From positions 1 through 64,000 of the forward strand of contig CACXSA010000012.1 in the NCBI GenBank assembly GCA_902770195.1: DNA of 64,000 bases, given 5' to 3'. Below are positions 26,991-37,166 of this stretch, in pieces; the first letter of the stretch is position 1; the number at the start of each line of letters is the position of its first letter. This DNA is from an uncultured Prevotellaceae bacterium (lineage in GTDB: Bacteria > Bacteroidota > Bacteroidia > Bacteroidales > Bacteroidaceae). Made by a program: the position numbers and the translations under genes. The notes beneath the pieces were generated by a model that had not been told where the DNA came from, ran no database searches, and worked only from the letters and a program-made list of their open reading frames with translations.

Positions 26991-29458
26991 CTTACAATTA
27001 CTTTTTTAATCTCACTACCTTGCTTGCGAATCAACATACCCTTGGTATTGCCGGAAACCTCGCGACCCTGCAGGTCGAAATAGCGAACGGCGTTGTTGTT
27101 GTCGTTGGCAACCTTCGCGCTGATGCTATGGATGCCGGTAGTATTCTCAAGATCGAATGTCTTCTCATCGCTCCATGCAGAGGGAACATACTCCTCGTCC
27201 AACGAACGGATGCGATAGGAATAGACTTTGCTCTTATCCACCGGCATGGTAATGCTGTTGGTTGGAGTCGAATAGATGCCTGTCGTAACCGCACGACGGG
27301 AAATCTGACTGGCTGTTCCTATTCCTAACTGCTCGGCAGTCCAGATTCCGTCATACATTGCCAGATAGTTGAGATACATCTGTGATTGGGGAGCTATCAG
27401 GAACTGGAAAGCTTCCTTATTAATATCCTTCAAGTGAATTATCAGTGTTTCGTCACCTGTCACCTCGAAGTTCTCGGTGCCGACCTGCGTAATGTTTTCG
27501 ACATACTCTCCTACTATATCACCGTTAGAATAGGTAACGCTTCCTTTGACCGAATTCTTAACGATATTTGCTCCCAGCACCAAGGTGACATGGGTTGATG
27601 ACGGAGTGTCTTTCCAAGGAGACTTCAGGGTACCTTTTGACGTTGAAGTACCGAATCGCATCTTGTTGGGGGTGGTGTAAAGATTTTCACCGGTCCAATT
27701 ATCCAGACCATAGCTTTTCAGACTACCTTTGATGGGTGTAAAGCTTGTAGATTTGGTCTCAAACTTATCTAATTCGGTTTCAAATAACAAGGCATCTTCC
27801 GGAGTGTCTGGAGCCTTATCCTTTATCGTCCACTCTACTTCATAGCTTACTGCTCTTTCTACTGCAGGCCATGAAATAGTTAATAAATCGCCCTCAACTT
27901 GTTCGGTAGCTTCATCTGCAGCGGGTACAGGCATCTCCGGGCGACAAGCCACAAACGAAACCGTCAATGTTGTCGGATCCTCCGTAATCTTATCAACCTG
28001 CTTGTTCAACAGCTTGCTGCCATCCGTATTTGCATTATAAAGCGTAGCTGCTGGCGTGGTACGATTGCCCAGCATCGTATTGCCTTTAGTGCCTGGCCAA
28101 GGGTCTCCAGCCAGACTTCTTGCTGAAAAAGCATCAAACTCATTGTCTGCAGGAACAATAACCATACGCTGATGATCAGCCACAGTATTAATCTTATTAC
28201 TACTCCAGGCATTCTTGTTATAGTCAACATGGTAGATGAGCAGACCATGCCCAAACAAACCTTTATCGAAGCTGACGGGCTGGCGGTTCTCCAGCATATA
28301 ATACTCGTTCCTATCCTTTTCATTATAGAGGATATATGCCTCAGGTTCGTTTATCAGAGGTTTCATTCCCTCTATCCTCGTCTGTTCCTTTAGCTCTGTC
28401 GGCTCCATCCAGCCAGCGAACCAACGCTCATAGGCTGTATAACCTGCGGGGGAATGAGAATCGTCATTATAGCCGCCAGCATCCATCACGTCCCAATAAG
28501 CCATTCCATAGTTATCTCCAGACGTATCATACATATCCGGCAATCCTAAGCAGTGGGTAAACTCATGACAAGCAGTGCCGATACCATCCAAATCAGTGCC
28601 CGTGCTTCCACTTAACTCCGATGCACAACCATAAGTGTTTATCTTTACGCCATTATAATTTTTTGATTTACCTTCTGCAGACAATACCCACTCATGGGGC
28701 CAGATGGTCTCAGGAGCAGCATGTTGCGCCTCCGCATAGCCGGCATAAATCACAAACACCTGGTCCACCTCCTTATCGTCATTCCAGTCGTATTTTGAGA
28801 AGTCAACACCAGCCTTGTAAGCAAAGTCAACACCCTCAGCCACCATGATTACAGGATGCGCGTCATTGTTTTCCATACCTTGGGCATCCGTATAATGCTT
28901 ACCATAATACTCCATCTTGTGAGATACAGTAAACGGGCCTACCACGTCGAAGTCAATGTTCAGCTTCCCATAACTCTGCTTCTTAAAGTAGTCACGTACC
29001 GACCCCTCATTGCCATACTCCTTATAGCCTTCCTCATTGAAGAAGCGCTTGAAGATTTGGTTTGTAGTTAAGCTGTCGTTTTGGAACTTTACATCCTGAA
29101 ACTGTACCAGGATAACCAAGCCCTTTTGATTTCCTGTAGTAGTGCCAGGTTCTCCCACCCGACGGGCTCTTCTGCTTGAGGAATTATCCAAGGCCAGCCT
29201 CTGCTCTTTCAGGGCTGTCCATTGCTCTGCCACTTCCTCGTGAGTTAACGTAATCAGCTCACCATTCTTCAGCTTACAGGGTTTTCCCGCTGCATCTGTA
29301 TAATAGGAGAAGTGCTCATCGCCACGTAGTGACAACTCTACCGTAGTACCGTTCTTCAACGTTACCTTCTTCTTCAGGCCCGGCTTGGCGGGTACAGCCA
29401 TCATGGTTACTGTCACCAGCATCAGGGCTGTCATTGTAATCAATAGTCTTTTCTTCAT
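26987..29458 (-). CDS. Secreted M6-family metallopeptidase
   Basis: A protein of about 823 residues with a signal peptide (MKKRLLITMTALMLVTVTMM). The catalytic motif ACHEFTHCLGLPDMYD (HExxHxxGxPD) is in the middle third and identifies an immune-inhibitor-A-like M6 peptidase. About 250 residues of beta-sandwich sequence follow, and the C-terminus (YFDLQGREVSGNTKGM, then LIRKQGSEIKKVIVR) matches the tail of the C10 peptidase on the far side of the locus. The start at 29458 is supported by the promoter at 29506-29536. As the outer gene of the left SusC/SusD module, it may generate peptides for import. Confidence 0.9.
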   Translation of the reverse strand: MKKRLLITMTALMLVTVTMMAVPAKPGLKKKVTLKNGTTVELSLRGDEHFSYYTDAAGKPCKLKNGELITLTHEEVAEQWTALKEQRLALDNSSSRRARRVGEPGTTTGNQKGLVILVQFQDVKFQNDSLTTNQIFKRFFNEEGYKEYGNEGSVRDYFKKQSYGKLNIDFDVVGPFTVSHKMEYYGKHYTDAQGMENNDAHPVIMVAEGVDFAYKAGVDFSKYDWNDDKEVDQVFVIYAGYAEAQHAAPETIWPHEWVLSAEGKSKNYNGVKINTYGCASELSGSTGTDLDGIGTACHEFTHCLGLPDMYDTSGDNYGMAYWDVMDAGGYNDDSHSPAGYTAYERWFAGWMEPTELKEQTRIEGMKPLINEPEAYILYNEKDRNEYYMLENRQPVSFDKGLFGHGLLIYHVDYNKNAWSSNKINTVADHQRMVIVPADNEFDAFSARSLAGDPWPGTKGNTMLGNRTTPAATLYNANTDGSKLLNKQVDKITEDPTTLTVSFVACRPEMPVPAADEATEQVEGDLLTISWPAVERAVSYEVEWTIKDKAPDTPEDALLFETELDKFETKSTSFTPIKGSLKSYGLDNWTGENLYTTPNKMRFGTSTSKGTLKSPWKDTPSSTHVTLVLGANIVKNSVKGSVTYSNGDIVGEYVENITQVGTENFEVTGDETLIIHLKDINKEAFQFLIAPQSQMYLNYLAMYDGIWTAEQLGIGTASQISRRAVTTGIYSTPTNSITMPVDKSKVYSYRIRSLDEEYVPSAWSDEKTFDLENTTGIHSISAKVANDNNNAVRYFDLQGREVSGNTKGMLIRKQGSEIKKVIVR

Positions 29459-29505
29459 ATGGATAAAATCAATTATTTCCGAATAATCTTTCACTATTCT
29501 CGCTG

Positions 29506-29536
29506 CAAAGATACGAATAAGCGAGCGAAATACAAA
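29506..29536 (-). promoter_or_regulatory. Promoter of the M6 peptidase gene
   Basis: On the minus strand TTTG (plus 29533-29536), a 19-base spacer and TATCTTTG (plus 29506-29513). A duplicated -7 region lies 85 bases upstream. Confidence 0.7.
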
Positions 29537-29749
29537 AGGAAAACTTGTTTTTCTTTTTATTTCCGAGCGTGAGTATCTTCGACAAGAGGTCAAAGATACG
29601 AATAAGCGAGAAGAATGCAAAATAAATACTTATTTATTTTCATTCCCAGCGTGGAACACTTACACAAACACTATGTTAGGTCTTACTGTATCTTAGTACA
29701 ACAATTGATTCATAAGAAGACAACATTATGAAGTTATTGCAAAATACTC

Positions 29750-29822
29750 TTGGAGTAACAAAAATTACTTTCGGAGAAAATTTATTTCTGTTCGGAGTAT
29801 TGAAAATTACTTTCGGAGTATT
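29750..29822. repeat. Array of 21-bp units (left outer copy)
   Basis: TTGGAG at 29750 and TCGGAG at 29771, 29792 and 29813 are exactly 21 bases apart within A/T-rich linkers. Bases 29763-29822 match the reverse complement of 46243-46302 with about three differences. Confidence 0.9.
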
Positions 29823-29831
29823 CTCTATGCC

Positions 29832-30371
29832 TTAGTACTGGGACCTCTTGGATTCTATATAAAGACAAATGGAAAAAACAATCTCTATGGCAGCCATTAA
29901 AATTGCTAACACGTAAGGGGGATATATAAGTCCGATTATCAGAGATAAGATAGGAATAACAATTGACATTACAAGATAACTCTTAGACTGATAAAGCCAG
30001 GAAAATGGCATAAGGTGAGCTCCAAAGATCATAGAATAAACCATAAGCATCTTATTGGGAACAGCTGCATATACCCACATAGCAATCAAGATATATAGCA
30101 TCTGATTGACGCTGAACAAAATGCCTGCCTTTGTAAGTGGGTTGCCCTTCCCTTCGAAATCAATGTTGAGCACCTTCGACATCATCCATGCTAATGGGAA
30201 CAACACCGCAGAGCAACAGAATGTGAAGAGGTTTTTCTGTTCTATCGTGATGTTCATAAGGTGAACTATCAGTATCAAACACCATACCACAACGGATGCT
30301 ATAATGAAATGCAGTCCCTTCTTTTGTCGTTGAGAACAATCTTTTAATAGTTCGTGTAGTTCCATCATCAT
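29832..30371 (-). CDS. DUF7010-like integral membrane protein
   Basis: A 179-residue protein with about six hydrophobic segments and short loops (for example FIIASVVVWCLILIVHLMN and LVMSIVIPILSLIIGLIYPP). It resembles the small DUF7010 membrane family, whose function is unknown. A TAATTTTG box on the minus strand at plus 30394-30401 suggests its own promoter, after the terminator of the left Sus operon. Its link to the neighbouring peptidase or SusCD genes is positional only. Confidence 0.7.
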   Translation of the reverse strand: MMMELHELLKDCSQRQKKGLHFIIASVVVWCLILIVHLMNITIEQKNLFTFCCSAVLFPLAWMMSKVLNIDFEGKGNPLTKAGILFSVNQMLYILIAMWVYAAVPNKMLMVYSMIFGAHLMPFSWLYQSKSYLVMSIVIPILSLIIGLIYPPYVLAILMAAIEIVFSICLYIESKRSQY

Positions 30372-30393
30372 TCAAATTTAGAGTTTCTCTTTG

Positions 30394-30401
30394 CAAAATT
30401 A
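30394..30401 (-). promoter_or_regulatory. -7 box of the DUF7010-like gene
   Basis: TAATTTTG on the minus strand, 22 bases before the start codon. Confidence 0.5.
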
Positions 30402-30453
30402 CATATTTTTATTCTAAAAGATTAAAACATAAAAGAAATATGTAAACATGGAA

Positions 30454-30494
30454 ACAAAAAAAAGCGTGAATCCATGTCAGACTCACGCTTTTTA
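30454..30494 (-). terminator. Intrinsic terminator of the left SusCD operon
   Basis: AAAAAGCGTGA pairs with TCACGCTTTTT around a 13-base loop and runs into T residues on the minus strand. It closes the susC-susD-lipoprotein transcript. Confidence 0.85.
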
Positions 30495-30516
30495 TAGAGT
30501 TTATTTCAGAAAAGAA

Positions 30517-32391
30517 TTAAAAACCTTTCTTGAAATTCTGCTTCTTAACCCTTGTAGCGAGCTTAACTGCTTCAGCCTTATCATGCTTAACCCTCTTCTG
30601 GTTTTTCACAACATAACTGTGCAGACGTTTAGCGAAGCTTGCAGCTTTAGCACTTCTCTTGGCAGCAGCCTTAACACTTGCGGCAGCACTGGGAAGCACA
30701 ATCTTCAGCTGAGTGTCAGCTGTCGGATTAATGCCTGAATAATAGTTCTTAGCATCTGGTGTAGTAACCATTCCCTGATAGGTAAATTGAACATTGCCAT
30801 CACTATCTTTACGTGAGAATAAGGGGAATGTCATTACACCATCCTTTAAAGTACCGAAGTATCCATATTGGTATAATGTTTCAAAATCATAGTTCTGCAG
30901 CATATAGCCCCCATAGGTACCAGTGGCATAACCTCCCAAACCAGTTTGCTGCGACGTAATATATACTCCACCATCTGCTACAGTTGCATTTACATCAATG
31001 TTGGTTGGAGTATAGTAATTACTGTAACCCATGTACTCAGCTGCACTCTGGAAGGCATTGACTATACGGTACATACCAGGTTCGTCAGAATTTTCCAGAA
31101 TCTCAACCTCATAAATCTGTGGGTCATAACTAGTATTTTCATCTGGACCGAAGAATGTAGTCAGCAGGTTGTCGGTAAAGTAACCCTTACCTAATGACTT
31201 CCATGGGTTTGCTCCACCACCATAGTACTCAAATGCTACAGAAGCAACAGATGCGACAGCACCTTCAGCATCCAGAGAAGCCACAACAATCTGGAGATTG
31301 CCAGTCAGACCCTCAGCAATAGGTACATTGATTGTACCAGCCTGTACGTCAACAGCCTCTATCTCACCGGCAGCGATAGCGTCAGCTACTGCTGCTGCAT
31401 CAGCATCGGCACCAATAACTACGGCCTTCACATTCTTGGCATCAGCAGCAAGATCCAAAGCACCCACGGCAAATACTTTCTGCTGTGCATCAGTGAAAAT
31501 ACCTGTAAAGGTCAGATCATTGATTGAGTAGTCGGCACGTACATATCCGTCGATGTAAATGTACTCGTAACCAGCATTCCATGGACCCTCGGCATCGTAG
31601 TAAATAACTGACAATGCAACGATACCCTTCTGGGTGTCGAAATAGCCCTTGGATGCCTGAGAATCATAATCTGTGTAGTCACCGATATAAATATTGCCAT
31701 ACGTTGCGTGAACATAACCTGTAAAGGTCTCAGGCAAATATACTTCACCTGTTGCTGCATCATAGTTCATGACGAGATCTACATCATATCCCCAATGCTG
31801 CAACTTCAGCTGATACTTGGTGGGAGTGGTCACACTCTGACGGTATGTGAAGGTCAGGTCGGGATCTTCACCATTGAAGAAGAAGCCACTATAGATGTAG
31901 TCAGCTGTTCCCGTTGAATTCCACTTTTTCCACGTAGTCCAGTCACCCTCACGCTGTACTGTGATGGTGATTTCAGGAATCTGAGTTCCGGTAATGGTAT
32001 CAGCAGTAGCAATGTCAGCATCACTCAGCGTCAGAGTATAAGTATAAGGAACTTCTTTCTCCAAATTGGCAGCCTTCACGTTAATGGTTGCTGTTCCCTG
32101 ACCAGCCGCGAATGTTACAACTCCGTTGCCGTCGTCGCTGAAAATACCCGCAGCACTAGAACTTGTCACATATTTAGCTTCGTATGGCATAGCTACGTTG
32201 CCGCGAGTCAAAGTGACAGGGATAGTTACTGAAGACTCATCAACAGGTACCGACAATGACTTGGCAGCGACTTCGAAGGACACATTGTCCAGCCCCGTCT
32301 TATAGTGGTCACCCTCAACGTCAGTATTACAAGAGGTAAGACCTCCCATAATGGCAACGGCAAGACCTAAAAAATATTTGTTGATTTTCAT
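30517..32391 (-). CDS. Surface lipoprotein of the left SusCD operon
   Basis: A 624-residue lipoprotein: signal peptide MKINKYFLGLAVAIMGGLTSC with the lipid-attachment Cys in LTSCN. Residues about 35-150 look Calx-beta-like (VSFEVAAKSLSVPVDESSV onward) and end in ITVQREGDWTTWKKW, which matches ...VSVLREDYKPWAKC in the lipoprotein of the right operon. The middle is beta-rich and aromatic. The C-terminal ~55 residues are unusual, very basic and Ala/Lys-rich (KAAAKRSAKAASFAKRL). It probably binds the substrate that SusC/SusD imports, taking the SusE/F-like position. Confidence 0.75.
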   Translation of the reverse strand: MKINKYFLGLAVAIMGGLTSCNTDVEGDHYKTGLDNVSFEVAAKSLSVPVDESSVTIPVTLTRGNVAMPYEAKYVTSSSAAGIFSDDGNGVVTFAAGQGTATINVKAANLEKEVPYTYTLTLSDADIATADTITGTQIPEITITVQREGDWTTWKKWNSTGTADYIYSGFFFNGEDPDLTFTYRQSVTTPTKYQLKLQHWGYDVDLVMNYDAATGEVYLPETFTGYVHATYGNIYIGDYTDYDSQASKGYFDTQKGIVALSVIYYDAEGPWNAGYEYIYIDGYVRADYSINDLTFTGIFTDAQQKVFAVGALDLAADAKNVKAVVIGADADAAAVADAIAAGEIEAVDVQAGTINVPIAEGLTGNLQIVVASLDAEGAVASVASVAFEYYGGGANPWKSLGKGYFTDNLLTTFFGPDENTSYDPQIYEVEILENSDEPGMYRIVNAFQSAAEYMGYSNYYTPTNIDVNATVADGGVYITSQQTGLGGYATGTYGGYMLQNYDFETLYQYGYFGTLKDGVMTFPLFSRKDSDGNVQFTYQGMVTTPDAKNYYSGINPTADTQLKIVLPSAAASVKAAAKRSAKAASFAKRLHSYVVKNQKRVKHDKAEAVKLATRVKKQNFKKGF

Positions 32392-32430
32392 ATTTCTTTA
32401 AATTTAATCTTTAATCTTGCTTATTATTAC

Positions 32431-34002
32431 TTACTCAGGATAATCGCCAGTGGGGTTCTGGTCCTTTGACGCATCCATGTTCTCGTTACCATCGAACTCT
32501 GCCTTAGGAATAGTCAGTACCCAAGGATAGCTCTCAGGATCGTCAGTTGACCTTGCAGCTATCAACAGACCGCTAGGCCAACCCTCAGCAGCTGTACGCT
32601 TGAAGCCCTGGCGCAGACGACGGATGTCGTACAAGCGGCCGTACTCACCCCACAACTCAATACGACGCTGGTCGATGATGGCCTCACGCAACGAACCTGT
32701 GCGGTCGCTGGTCAGCGCGCCAAGAGCAGTACCAGTCTTTGTGCAGTTGTAGTTCGGGTCACGAGTCTGAACCATTGCGTTCAGATACTGCTGAGCTTTA
32801 GCATCATTATTACTCATACACTCAGCCTCGGCAGCAATGAGGTACATCTCCTCAATACGCATCCATACGTAGTCACCCAGATAAGTCTGAATATCGCTGA
32901 AATGGAACTTCTCCTGCTGATAAGGATTGTTTTCATCGTTAGGATTCCACCAGCAACGACGGCTGTCGGTCTCGCTCATCAAGTCATAGGTAGCAGAGTT
33001 GATCTTCTTAGGAGCACGATCGTAACCAGCATACATATTAGCTGCAGCGTCCATGTGTGCATACAAAGAGGCATAGATACCTGACTGGTCAGCAATAATG
33101 TTAGCACCCCACATCACATTACCTGCGCTATAGGTATTGATGAAGTTTGCAGTATTTTTCTTGAAAGCAGAAGCCTGAACGGGCTGGATAGTGTGCTGAC
33201 CCAGGGCGATAGCGGCCTCAGAAGCAGAAGCAGCCAGAGCCCAATCTTCCATAGTCAGGGCAATACGAGCCTGCAGACCCAAAGCCACTGGATAGGTGAT
33301 AAAGCTCTTATCCTTCTCCAAAGAGGTATTCAAGCTCTTTGACAGGTAGTCAACAGCCTTGGCAATATCAGACTTCATCTGCTGGTAAACCTGTTCGTTG
33401 GTAGCACGGGGCTGACCAGTGGTGCTGGCCGTTGTCGGCTCATTGTAGATAGGCACACAGGGATCGCTCTCATGTCCCTTGTAGGTACGGGCGAAGTATT
33501 GTGCCAGCATCCAGTAGCTATATGCACGAACGGCGTAAGCCTGTCCGAGAACATAAAGACGGTCAACGTCTGTAATCTCCGCGTCGGTATCCATTGCAAT
33601 CAAATAGTTGGCATTAGCAATCCAGGTGAATCCTGCGTACCAGAGGTCATAAGAACGCCAAGCGCCGCTGGTAAAGCGAGCTTTCACATTGTAGGCAGCG
33701 TCGAACCAGAACCAACCAGAACCTTGTGCAGCCATAATGTGATCGTCACCCATGACGTCAGCACAAAGATTGTATGCAGAAATACCGAAACACTGGTGGG
33801 TGTTACCCGTTGTTGACCAGCCGGAAGTGTACATAGAGCGGTAGATACCGTTCAGAGATATCATAGCAGCATCGTTGCTTGCCGTCATCGTCTGACCTGA
33901 CACAGAGGTAGTAGGCGATGTCTCCAGCTGGTCGCTGCATGCGGTAGTCAGCGTGGTAATAGCTGCACCGATAACGAGATATTTAAATACGTTTTTCATC
34001 AC
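32431..34002 (-). CDS. SusD/RagB-family lipoprotein (left operon)
   Basis: A 523-residue SusD/RagB protein with a lipoprotein signal peptide (LTTACSDQLETSP). The helical TPR-like region shows QAYAVRAYSYWMLAQYFAR (about residue 150), and near the C-terminus REAIIDQRRIELWGEYGRLYDIRRL is the family ending. It forms the extracellular lid on the SusC pore, capturing oligosaccharides or, in RagB, peptides. It starts 14 bases after susC, so the two are translated from one message. Confidence 0.95.
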   Translation of the reverse strand: MMKNVFKYLVIGAAITTLTTACSDQLETSPTTSVSGQTMTASNDAAMISLNGIYRSMYTSGWSTTGNTHQCFGISAYNLCADVMGDDHIMAAQGSGWFWFDAAYNVKARFTSGAWRSYDLWYAGFTWIANANYLIAMDTDAEITDVDRLYVLGQAYAVRAYSYWMLAQYFARTYKGHESDPCVPIYNEPTTASTTGQPRATNEQVYQQMKSDIAKAVDYLSKSLNTSLEKDKSFITYPVALGLQARIALTMEDWALAASASEAAIALGQHTIQPVQASAFKKNTANFINTYSAGNVMWGANIIADQSGIYASLYAHMDAAANMYAGYDRAPKKINSATYDLMSETDSRRCWWNPNDENNPYQQEKFHFSDIQTYLGDYVWMRIEEMYLIAAEAECMSNNDAKAQQYLNAMVQTRDPNYNCTKTGTALGALTSDRTGSLREAIIDQRRIELWGEYGRLYDIRRLRQGFKRTAAEGWPSGLLIAARSTDDPESYPWVLTIPKAEFDGNENMDASKDQNPTGDYPE

Positions 34003-34016
34003 TGTAATCCTTTCTT

Positions 34017-37000
34017 TTAGAAGTTAATGTCAAGACCAATGGTTAAGTTCTTGTTGGAAACGTAAGAATAGTTTGTACCAACACCATGCAGGTTATACTG
34101 AGGATCCATACCCTTTAGATGGCTGAACACGGCCACATTGTCAAACGATGCATAGAGACGTACGCTCTCAAGATAAGCCTTACGGGCAAAGCGCTTGGGA
34201 AGTGTGTAACCCAGCGTAATGTTCTTGATTGCGAAGTAAGAGGCATTAACCAAATAGTTGCTGGTGGTAATTACATTACCGGCAACCTCTACACGAGGAA
34301 TATCGGTCACGTCACCAGGATTCTGCCAGCGACGCAGGATATTTGTGTTCCAAGTGTTACCATAGTACAGGTTCATCATAGATGATGTGTAGCGTGAGTC
34401 TAAGATCTTACCACCGATAGAATAGGTAGTCAGGATAGAGAGATCGATGCAGTCGAACAACTTGAGGTCAGTGCCGATGCTACCATAGAGGTCAGGAATA
34501 CGGTCGCCCTGGAAGTAGCGGCAGGCAGAAGCCTTGCTATAGTCTGTGGTAATATACTCGCCTGTCACATTGCCATTGTCGTCCATGCTCTCGTAAGCCC
34601 AGTAGAGCTGCTGTCCCGTTGCGGGATCAACACCTGCAGAACGAGGCATATAGAAGGTGTAGAGGGGGTAATCCTCCTTGATAATTGAGTTACCACTGAC
34701 AATCTGGTTAGTCTCACCGGTGAGTTTCAGGACTTTGTTGCGCTGGGCTGTACCCATCCAGGTCATGTTCCAGACAACGTCCTTAGTCTTAACCAGCGTG
34801 CCGCTAACCATGAACTCCCAACCCCAGTTGCGCATGTTACCAACGTTAGCATCGTAACCTGTGAAACCGGTTGACAGAGCCATTGGGTAGTTCAGCAACA
34901 TGTCCTTGGTCTTCTTGTTAAAGTACTCAATGCTGAAGCGCAGACGGTTGTCCAACAGAGCACCCTCCAGACCGATGTTCAGCATACCATTCTTCTCCCA
35001 TGAGATGTCCTTGTTCTCCAGAGTAGAGACGAAACCACCAATACGGTTTGCGTTAGGATAACCCAGTGAGTAGAGGTTCTGCCAAGCATAGTAGGTATCC
35101 AGATTCTCATTACCATTCTCACCGTAAGAGATCTTAAACGAAAGGTTGTTCAACCAAGTAAACTTCTTCATGAACTCTTCTGCAGTAATACGCCAGTTTG
35201 CACCTACAGACCAGAAAGTACCCCAACGGTTGTCCTTGTGGAAACGTGAGCTACCGTCAGAACGCAGAGAAGCGTCAAAGTAGTACTTGTCCATATAGTT
35301 ATACTGGACACGACCCAGCCAAGACTCAATAGAATGCTTGTTAGAATAAGAGTCTGCATCATACAGGGTTGCAGCAGGGCGCAACTCGTCAATACCGTCA
35401 ACAATGTTAGCCTTGGCAGCATACAGATAGTTGTACTTGTACTCATAGTACTCGTGACCAAGCAGGGCACCTACAGTGTGGTCACCGAACTTGCGGTTCC
35501 AAGTGAGCTGTTGACCGAACGTGTAGGTCTGATAACGCTCGTTATACTTGTAAACACGACCCAAAGCGTTCTTAGCATTACCATGATACTTGTTAGAAGT
35601 CTCAGTGGTAGAAGAGTTAATATAGTCAATACCCACGTTGAGGTTGAGCTTCAGGCCCTGTGCCCAACCGAACGACTCCTTGTCAGAACCGAAGGTCAAG
35701 TAGGCACGTGCACTGGCATTGTCGTTGTTAGAGAATGACTTGTCAAGCGACAGGTCACCCAGTGAGTTGAAGTCGTTGGCTACAGGACGACCTGTTTCAC
35801 CATAGTCGAAAACAGGCACTCCGTTTTCATAAACAGTATTACCCTCAGCATCCTTCAGATAAGTAGGATAGATAGGACCCATGAACTGAGCGGTGTACCA
35901 GGGGTTAGAAGTCTGGGTATCAGAATACTGGTTGTAGTTTGACTTGGTATAAGCCAAGTTGGTATTCAAACCAGTCTTGAACCAGTCAGTCACCTGAGAG
36001 TCAATATTGACACGAGCACTGTAACGCTGGAAGCCTGTATTCTTCAGGATACCATCCTCACTGATATAACCCAGAGACAACATATATTTGGTACGGTCTG
36101 TACCACCATTGAGTGACATAGTGTGCTCATGACGAAGGGCACCCTTGTTGTAGATAGCATCGTACCACTGATCGTCATAGGCAGAAACAGCGTCAGGCTG
36201 AATCTTTCCAGTAGCAGGATCAATGATGGTGCTCCAGGTGTAGTTCTTGAAGGGGTTGTATTGCTCAGGATTAGAGCTGCCACCAAGTGTAACACCCAGG
36301 TCAGCAATAGCAAGCTTTGTAGCATCCTCACGGCTATAGCCATTACCATACTGGTAGCTGTTACGCAGAGACTCAAAACTCAACTGAACAAAGTCTGCCT
36401 GACTAACCGTCTCGTATTTTTCAATACCACGCCAAGACCAACCCACCGTGTTGTGGAGCTGAACCTGAGGACGACCATCCTTACCCTTCTTGGTAGTGAT
36501 GATAATCACACCATTGGCGGCACGGGCACCATACAGAGCCGAGGCAGAAGCATCCTTCAGCACTGTCATCGACTCGATATCCTGAGGGTTAATAGCGCTG
36601 ATGCTACCACCGTAAGGAACACCGTCAACAACATACAGAGGATTGTTGCTGGCATTGATAGAACCGAAACCACGGATTACTACCGATGAACCGCTACCTG
36701 GCTGACCACTACCACTGGTAGTCATCACACCAGTTACCTGACCATCGAGGGCCTTCGTTACGTTAGTCACAGGACGTGAGGCAATCTTCTCACCACCCAC
36801 AGCAGCAGCAGAACCTGTAAACGAAGATTTCTTTGCTGTACCATAAGCTACTACGATTACCTCGTCCAGAGCCTTCTGGTCGCTTGTCAACATGATACGC
36901 ATGTTGGGACGAGCCGTAATCTCAATAGGCTCCATACCCACGTAGGTAATACGCAGAGTCTTCTTGCCTTCTGGAACAGTCAGCGAGAAGCGACCATTAG

Positions 37001-37166
37001 CGTCTGTTACAGTACCTACCTGTGTACCTACTACGAGAACAGAAGCACCGATAACGGGCTGTCCGTCTTCCTGTGAGGTCACGGTACCATTAACTTTTGT
37101 CTGGGCCAATGCCGTTCCTACCATGAGGAAGAGCGCGGCCAAAAACATCATTAGTCTTTTTTCCAT
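34017..37166 (-). CDS. SusC/RagA-family TonB-dependent transporter (left, promoter-on copy)
   Basis: A 1049-residue transporter with signal peptide MEKRLMMFLAALFLMVGTALA, a carboxypeptidase-regulatory-like domain (about residues 24-105, GTVTSQEDGQPVIGAS), then a plug with the SusC hallmark YVVDGVPYGGSISAINPQDI and SMTVLKDASASALYGARAANG, and a long barrel ending LTIGLDINF. Start at 37166, where similarity to the right copy begins. With SusD it forms a pedal-bin importer powered by TonB. Neighbouring secreted peptidases and no glycosidases favour peptide uptake, as in RagAB. It currently owns the only good promoter (37265-37296). Confidence 0.95.
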   Translation of the reverse strand: MEKRLMMFLAALFLMVGTALAQTKVNGTVTSQEDGQPVIGASVLVVGTQVGTVTDANGRFSLTVPEGKKTLRITYVGMEPIEITARPNMRIMLTSDQKALDEVIVVAYGTAKKSSFTGSAAAVGGEKIASRPVTNVTKALDGQVTGVMTTSGSGQPGSGSSVVIRGFGSINASNNPLYVVDGVPYGGSISAINPQDIESMTVLKDASASALYGARAANGVIIITTKKGKDGRPQVQLHNTVGWSWRGIEKYETVSQADFVQLSFESLRNSYQYGNGYSREDATKLAIADLGVTLGGSSNPEQYNPFKNYTWSTIIDPATGKIQPDAVSAYDDQWYDAIYNKGALRHEHTMSLNGGTDRTKYMLSLGYISEDGILKNTGFQRYSARVNIDSQVTDWFKTGLNTNLAYTKSNYNQYSDTQTSNPWYTAQFMGPIYPTYLKDAEGNTVYENGVPVFDYGETGRPVANDFNSLGDLSLDKSFSNNDNASARAYLTFGSDKESFGWAQGLKLNLNVGIDYINSSTTETSNKYHGNAKNALGRVYKYNERYQTYTFGQQLTWNRKFGDHTVGALLGHEYYEYKYNYLYAAKANIVDGIDELRPAATLYDADSYSNKHSIESWLGRVQYNYMDKYYFDASLRSDGSSRFHKDNRWGTFWSVGANWRITAEEFMKKFTWLNNLSFKISYGENGNENLDTYYAWQNLYSLGYPNANRIGGFVSTLENKDISWEKNGMLNIGLEGALLDNRLRFSIEYFNKKTKDMLLNYPMALSTGFTGYDANVGNMRNWGWEFMVSGTLVKTKDVVWNMTWMGTAQRNKVLKLTGETNQIVSGNSIIKEDYPLYTFYMPRSAGVDPATGQQLYWAYESMDDNGNVTGEYITTDYSKASACRYFQGDRIPDLYGSIGTDLKLFDCIDLSILTTYSIGGKILDSRYTSSMMNLYYGNTWNTNILRRWQNPGDVTDIPRVEVAGNVITTSNYLVNASYFAIKNITLGYTLPKRFARKAYLESVRLYASFDNVAVFSHLKGMDPQYNLHGVGTNYSYVSNKNLTIGLDINF

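Larger units (their letters stand above)
29459..29831. other. Intergenic gap with promoter duplication and repeat array
   Basis: No gene is seen. The gap holds the peptidase promoter, a second copy of its 20-base core CAAAGATACGAATAAGCGAG at 29591-29610 (first copy 29506-29525), a single TTCCCA-gcg-TGGAA dyad at 29643-29656 like the array at 5457, and the 21-bp repeat array at 29750-29822. Confidence 0.7.
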
